From: Usitatibacter palustris
GTDB taxonomy: Bacteria; Pseudomonadota; Gammaproteobacteria; Burkholderiales; Usitatibacteraceae
Length of the DNA stretch: 64,000 nucleotides
Reading direction: 5' to 3'
NCBI RefSeq assembly: GCF_013003985.1
Contig: NZ_CP053073.1
Location: 2,294,001-2,358,000, forward strand
Shown: positions 63,001 to 64,000 of the stretch, piece by piece
Layout: the number at the start of each line of letters is the position of its first letter
Position numbering within the stretch: the first letter of the stretch is position 1
The notes under the pieces: generated by a model
The model's input: the letters and a program-made list of their open reading frames with translations, nothing else
Database searches by the model: none
Told to the model about the DNA's origin: nothing
Program-made: the position numbers and the translations under genes

Positions 63001-63735
63001 ATGACCTACTGCGTTGCCGTCCGGCTCGACTCCGGAATGATCTTCGCCTCCGACTCGCGCACCAACGCGGGCGTGGACCAGATCGCCACGTTCTCGAAGA
63101 TGCGCGTCTACGAAAAGAACGAGGATCGCCTCATCGTCGTCCTTTCCTCGGGCAACCTGGGAATCACGCAGGGTGTCATCAACCTCCTCGACCGCCACAA
63201 GAATGCCGAGGAGGGCGAGACGACGATCTGGAACGTCGATTCGATGTACGACGCCGCGGCCATCGTGGGCGAAGCCCTGCGCGAAATGCAGCGGCGCGAC
63301 GGCACGTTCCTCACGCAGGGCAACGTCGATGCGGGAGCGAGCCTCATCGTGGGCGGCCAGATCAAGGGGGAGGCCACGCGCCTCTTCCACGTCTACGCCC
63401 AGGGCAACTTCATCGAGGCGCTGGGCGACACGCCCTATTTCCAGCTCGGCGAATCGAAGTACGGCAAGCCCATCCTCGACCGCGTGGTGACGCCCTCCAC
63501 GCCGCAGAAGGAAGCGGCCAAGTGCGTGCTGATCTCCTTCGACTCGACGATGAAATCGAACATCTCGGTGGGCCTGCCCATCGACATGCTCTGGTACCCG
63601 CGCGACAGCCTGCGCGTCGGATTGCAACAGCGCATCCGTGAAGGCGATCCCTACTTCACGATGCTTCGCTCGCGTTGGGGCGGCGGACTTCGGCGGGTCT
63701 TCGCCGAGCTGCCCGATCCCGACTGGCTCGAATAA
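63001..63735 (+). CDS. Anbu (betaproteobacterial proteasome homologue), Ntn-hydrolase
   Basis: 244 residues. After Met removal the chain starts TYCVAVRLDSGMIFASDSRTNAG, the proteasome-beta/HslV-like N-terminus with Thr as nucleophile, and VGGQIKGEATRLFHVYAQGNFIEA is a typical core. Family members self-assemble into rings or spirals. It follows the alpha-E gene by 25 bases and probably degrades, or ligates to, a substrate made by the ATP-grasp partner. In many genomes a transglutaminase gene is also present; here none lies between. Confidence 0.92.
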   Translation: MTYCVAVRLDSGMIFASDSRTNAGVDQIATFSKMRVYEKNEDRLIVVLSSGNLGITQGVINLLDRHKNAEEGETTIWNVDSMYDAAAIVGEALREMQRRDGTFLTQGNVDAGASLIVGGQIKGEATRLFHVYAQGNFIEALGDTPYFQLGESKYGKPILDRVVTPSTPQKEAAKCVLISFDSTMKSNISVGLPIDMLWYPRDSLRVGLQQRIREGDPYFTMLRSRWGGGLRRVFAELPDPDWLE

Positions 63736-63759
63736 GAAAACCATCCTCCCGGAGAAACC

Positions 63760-64000
63760 ATGAACAAGACCCTGACCACCGTACTTGCCGCCGCGATGCT
63801 CGCGGCCCTCCCCGCCGCTGCCCAGGACAAGAAGGCGCCGCCCCCCGCTCCCGCCGCCGCGCCCGACAAAGCCGCGCAATTCGCCAAGCCCGAAGAACTG
63901 CGCATGAAGATCCAGTCGGACAAGAAGGGCATTGTCGAGCGCAACCTCGGGCTCACGGGCGCGGAGTCGGTCAAGTTCTGGCCGGTCTACGACGCGTTCC
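63760..64000 (+). CDS. secreted protein, partial (C-terminus beyond window)
   Basis: First 80 codons of a frame starting ATG 63760 after GGAG. A signal peptide (MNKTLTTVLAAAMLAALPAAAQ) is followed by a Pro/Ala-rich linker and RMKIQSDKKGIVERNLGLTGAESVKFWPVYDAF, a segment I recognise from uncharacterised periplasmic proteins in which a helix ends FWPvYd. It is 24 bases after the Anbu gene and could be in its operon. Confidence 0.65.
   Translation, partial: MNKTLTTVLAAAMLAALPAAAQDKKAPPPAPAAAPDKAAQFAKPEELRMKIQSDKKGIVERNLGLTGAESVKFWPVYDAF

Overview
The window is GC-rich chromosomal DNA, densely coding and free of phage, insertion-sequence or CRISPR signatures. Gene content and order point to a betaproteobacterium: thrS-infC-rpmI-rplT-pheS-pheT-ihfA-merR on one strand, a tandem glycine riboswitch in front of gcvT-gcvH-gcvP, a urtABCDE-ureDABCEFG nitrogen block, and an Anbu-type proteasome homologue. 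The exact genus cannot be fixed from the sequence alone.

Layout. 1-3.7 kb: the 5' end of a large NAD-glutamate dehydrogenase (minus strand) diverges from gltIJKL, a glutamate/aspartate ABC importer. 3.7-6.3 kb: a membrane-anchored unknown protein, a histone-deacetylase-like hydrolase and a secreted protein. 6.4-11.7 kb: a tightly overlapping operon of MoxR ATPase, DUF58 protein, TgpA-like transglutaminase and a SEC-C/TPR/glycosyltransferase-like protein. 11.7-14.1 kb: surE-pcm-nlpD (stationary-phase and envelope maintenance). 14.2-18 kb: M13 metallopeptidase, a 480-bp non-coding stretch full of repeats, and a Tat-exported amidohydrolase. 18-25 kb: the glycine cleavage operon under a riboswitch, divergent from kbl-tdh (threonine to glycine), so the locus joins glycine production and glycine breakdown. 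25-28 kb: a lipoprotein, a Vps62-like secreted protein and a putative outer-membrane barrel. 28-32 kb: an ABC importer of the Fe(III)/thiamine/phosphonate class. 32-34.3 kb: gph-like HAD phosphatase and an amidohydrolase-like protein lacking its metal histidines. 34.3-41.9 kb: tRNA-Pro and the translation gene cluster from merR back to thrS. 42-43.6 kb: a two-subunit CoA-transferase. 43.6-54.7 kb: urea ABC importer and complete urease operon. 54.7-60.4 kb: tRNA-Val, a GNAT acetyltransferase, rlmI, a triple beta/gamma-crystallin protein, relA, and a tiny lipoprotein gene with two terminators. 60.4-64 kb: circularly permuted ATP-grasp, alpha-E and Anbu genes, then the start of a secreted protein.

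Regulatory content is rich. Visible elements are the glycine riboswitch with a palindromic terminator; a possible threonine leader peptide and attenuator before thrS; an NtrC-like palindrome and a -24/-12 (sigma54) promoter before urtA, which would place urea uptake and urease under nitrogen control; sigma70-like promoters for gltI, tRNA-Pro, tRNA-Val and the gcv operon; and several intrinsic terminators. Two large inverted-repeat structures (16378-16607 and 61844-62009) are not explained by any gene.
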